64,000 bases of DNA from Zingiber officinale (taxonomy: Eukaryota; Streptophyta; Magnoliopsida; Zingiberales; Zingiberaceae), in NCBI RefSeq assembly GCF_018446385.1, contig NC_055994.1:31022368-31086367 (forward strand), written 5' to 3'. The position numbers and the translations under genes are program-made. The stretch's first letter is position 1; every line of letters begins with the position of its first letter. Positions 62,390 through 64,000 of this stretch are shown here, piece by piece. The notes beneath the pieces are model-generated. The model searched no databases, had not been told where the DNA came from, and worked only from the letters and a program-made list of their open reading frames with translations.

Positions 62390-62696
62390 AACTGATTGAT
62401 GCTTGTTTATTTATTTTCCTTACAATATACATGCTTAGACTAGGATAGCTTAAGGATCTAGGCGTAATTTACACTTGCTAGTTAAATCTAGGAGTTTCAA
62501 AAAGAAAATTAAATATATATTTCTTTGAGCGATTCTGTTTAGGAAGGGGTGGATAATCTCATACCCAAGAAGGTCTAGAGCCTCGCCCTGACCTAGGAAT
62601 CAATCATAGAAAGACATATTTAATTGACTAATAGGAAAACCCAAGTTTAACTCAAATGTAAATTAATCCTTAGAAATAACCTAAATTAAAAATAAC
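62390..62696 (+). mobile_element. Internal remnant of retrotransposon 3
   Basis: AT-rich non-coding interior after the gag, with GGAAGGGGTGGATAATCTC-type sequence seen in other elements of this sort. It ends where the gypsy LTR begins. Confidence 0.5.
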
Positions 62697-63449
62697 TGAT
62701 CCTGTCCGAATCGCCGATACAAAGGACGCTGGGCACGTGGCGCGCTCCTAGTCGATGGCGTAGGCCTCCGTCGGGTCACGCGAGGCTCCGGCGAACCTGC
62801 ACAGAAGTCGGGCCGGGAAAGGTTCCCGGCAGCGACCCTCCGACGCTCAAGTCAGGCAAGCAAACAGTGTAAAAGAGTGGCTCCAGAGATGTTTCTTGCG
62901 CGTACCTCCGGCGAAGTGAGAGGCTCTATATATAGAGCGAGGAGAGAACTAATGCACGTTTACCGAGGTGTAGACGTGTCAGCAACCCATACCTCGGTAT
63001 GCACTTGTCAGAGAGCTTACCTGACACCATACTGCTACAGTCCAAGCATGTCTTCGATGGGACAACAGGACACCCCGTTGTCAGACTAGGAGTATGACGT
63101 AGCCATACGACTTGATGGCTGTCAGAGGGCGTTCCCTTCCTTTACCTACCGCCCGGCCGGGACGTCCGTACGGCCGACCGGGCGAAGAACGTCGTCCGGA
63201 CGGCCTTAATACCCTGCGTCGGCCGGGCGGCACGTCCTTCCGCTCGGTCATTATGTACTGCGTCATTGAGCGTCGGAACCCTGGTCCTTACCAGGGTGCC
63301 TTTTACTACCAGATGTCCCGTTCTTCCAAGTTCGGTCGGCTCGTCCTTCTCCGACGGGCTCGTCCTTCTCCGGTGGGCCACTGGGCCCTTTGACCTACCC
63401 GTGGCGTTGACCCCTCGTTATGGGGTTCCGGATTCTTACCACCGGATCA
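62697..63449 (-). mobile_element. Ty3/gypsy (Tat-like) LTR 2
   Basis: A 753-bp block begins TGATCCTGTCCGAATC and ends CCACCGGATCA. On the minus strand a polypurine tract, CTCAAGGGGGAGGCAAG, abuts its right end (63450-63466), marking a 3' LTR. It has the same layout as LTR 1, with a CGACCCTCCGACGCTCAAG block, a symmetrical TATA region at 62923-62938 and GC-rich CGGCCGGGC / GTCCGGAC words at 63150-63240. It interrupts retrotransposon 3. The rest of the element extends past 64000. Confidence 0.65.
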
Positions 63450-64000
63450 CTTGCCTCCCCCTTGAGTCTAGTCGAAGGAGGCGAAGTCCGACTGACTGGA
63501 CTGCCGATCTTGACTGAGCAATGATCCTTGCATTAGTCCACTCGGCAAGGCACAAGGATGCTCATCCGTTCGGCAGTATCTTGTCTGTGCCTTGTGCTTC
63601 TCTTGGAATTCATGTCCAATGCTCTCCCCCACTATTTATCACGTGCTCTGCGCACGGTAAAGGGAGCTCATTAAATGCGGCCAGTATCCCATTGACATGT
63701 GGCGATCGTGTGCTTGTCAGCGTATGGCGGTGGCGTCACTTCCGATGGGACAGTCGCCGTTCGAAATGAACGGCCGGATGATGATCTGGGTATCCGTGAC
63801 CTGGATCAGACGATGGACAATAATGGCGGCCGCCCATATAAAGCTCCCGACCCATGTTCCTCGCTGCATTTCGTCCTCCTCTTTTCCAGACACCCTACTG
63901 CTCCTCCTTTCGCCGGCAACCTTGTGCTCAGGCTTTCCGGCGACCATACGGCTTCTTCTGACCGTCTCCCTCGCTTGTAAGACCCTTTTTCTTGCTCTCG
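63450..64000 (-). mobile_element. Internal region of the second gypsy element, truncated by the window edge
   Basis: The sequence is collinear with the interior next to LTR 1 (CTTGAGTCTAGTCGAAGGA-type block, then a CT-rich leader near 63860-63980). The leader corresponds to the one before the antisense ORF in the 57 kb copy, so such an ORF may start just beyond the window. The overlapping small frames here are not considered genes. Confidence 0.5.

Noticed and set aside
63112..63980. Several overlapping open frames at the right edge
   Set aside because: GC-rich LTR and leader sequence gives long frames on both strands by chance; no protein family is recognisable.
1..64000. CRISPR arrays, bacterial operons, rRNA genes
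   Set aside because: None seen. All regular repeats are explained as tandem repeats, microsatellites or LTR subrepeats in plant DNA.

Overview
The window is plant nuclear DNA. Its genes have introns bounded by GT and AG, the proteins belong to plant families, and retrotransposon debris fills much of the space. The LTR styles (tRNA-Met-type primer sites, GC-rich palindrome clusters in U3) resemble those I associate with Zingiberales, most likely a ginger-family monocot. That placement is inference. No bacterial features, CRISPR arrays, rRNA genes or convincing tRNA genes were seen.

Gene-bearing left and centre (1-39 kb). (1) A NETWORKED 2-type actin-binding protein on the + strand has a short first exon at 1628-1721 and a 2.76 kb second exon at 9518-12276. 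They are separated by a 7.8 kb intron holding a 4.75 kb hAT transposon relic with a smaller hAT element nested in it. Exon 1 carries a premature TGA at the first Trp of the WWW motif. (2) A four-helix DUF1218 membrane protein on the - strand (16223-17554) has three single-base deficits in its middle exon. (3) A LUX/PCL1-type GARP transcription factor of the circadian evening complex is on the - strand (22975-23838, single exon). (4) An eight-exon ATG18-type autophagy protein with WD40 propeller and BCAS3 domain is on the - strand (38828 down to 28455, 996 aa), with a 5.9 kb intron. Between the genes lie nested solo LTRs (12536-14903), a SINE-like family with two copies (about 15.1 and 27.7 kb), a three-copy tandem repeat (20.4-21.0 kb) and a 114-bp minisatellite (26.15-26.7 kb).

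Repeat-dominated right side (42-64 kb). A relic of an MTEF1-like mTERF gene is split by a gag-only LTR retrotransposon (42381-47427). One LTR of that element received a 969-bp Mutator-like element with a 9-bp target duplication. A second gag-only element (50663-55511) sits inside an older LTR. A Tat-like Ty3/gypsy fragment (56159-58.7 kb) carries a Transposase_28 reading frame antisense to the element. A third gag-only element (LTR 59573-60837, open gag 61172-62389) is broken into by a second gypsy LTR (62697-63449). No reverse transcriptase or integrase was recognised anywhere, so all these elements look non-autonomous or truncated.

The functional genes do not form a pathway: cytoskeleton (NET2), cell-wall or membrane (DUF1218), circadian (LUX) and autophagy (ATG18). 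The recurring theme is genes eroded by mobile elements: a broken exon and a transposon-filled intron in NET2, a split mTERF gene and a frame-disrupted DUF1218 gene. The most interesting non-genic pattern is that LTRs of several unrelated families each carry a family-specific cluster of short GC-rich palindromes upstream of the TATA box.
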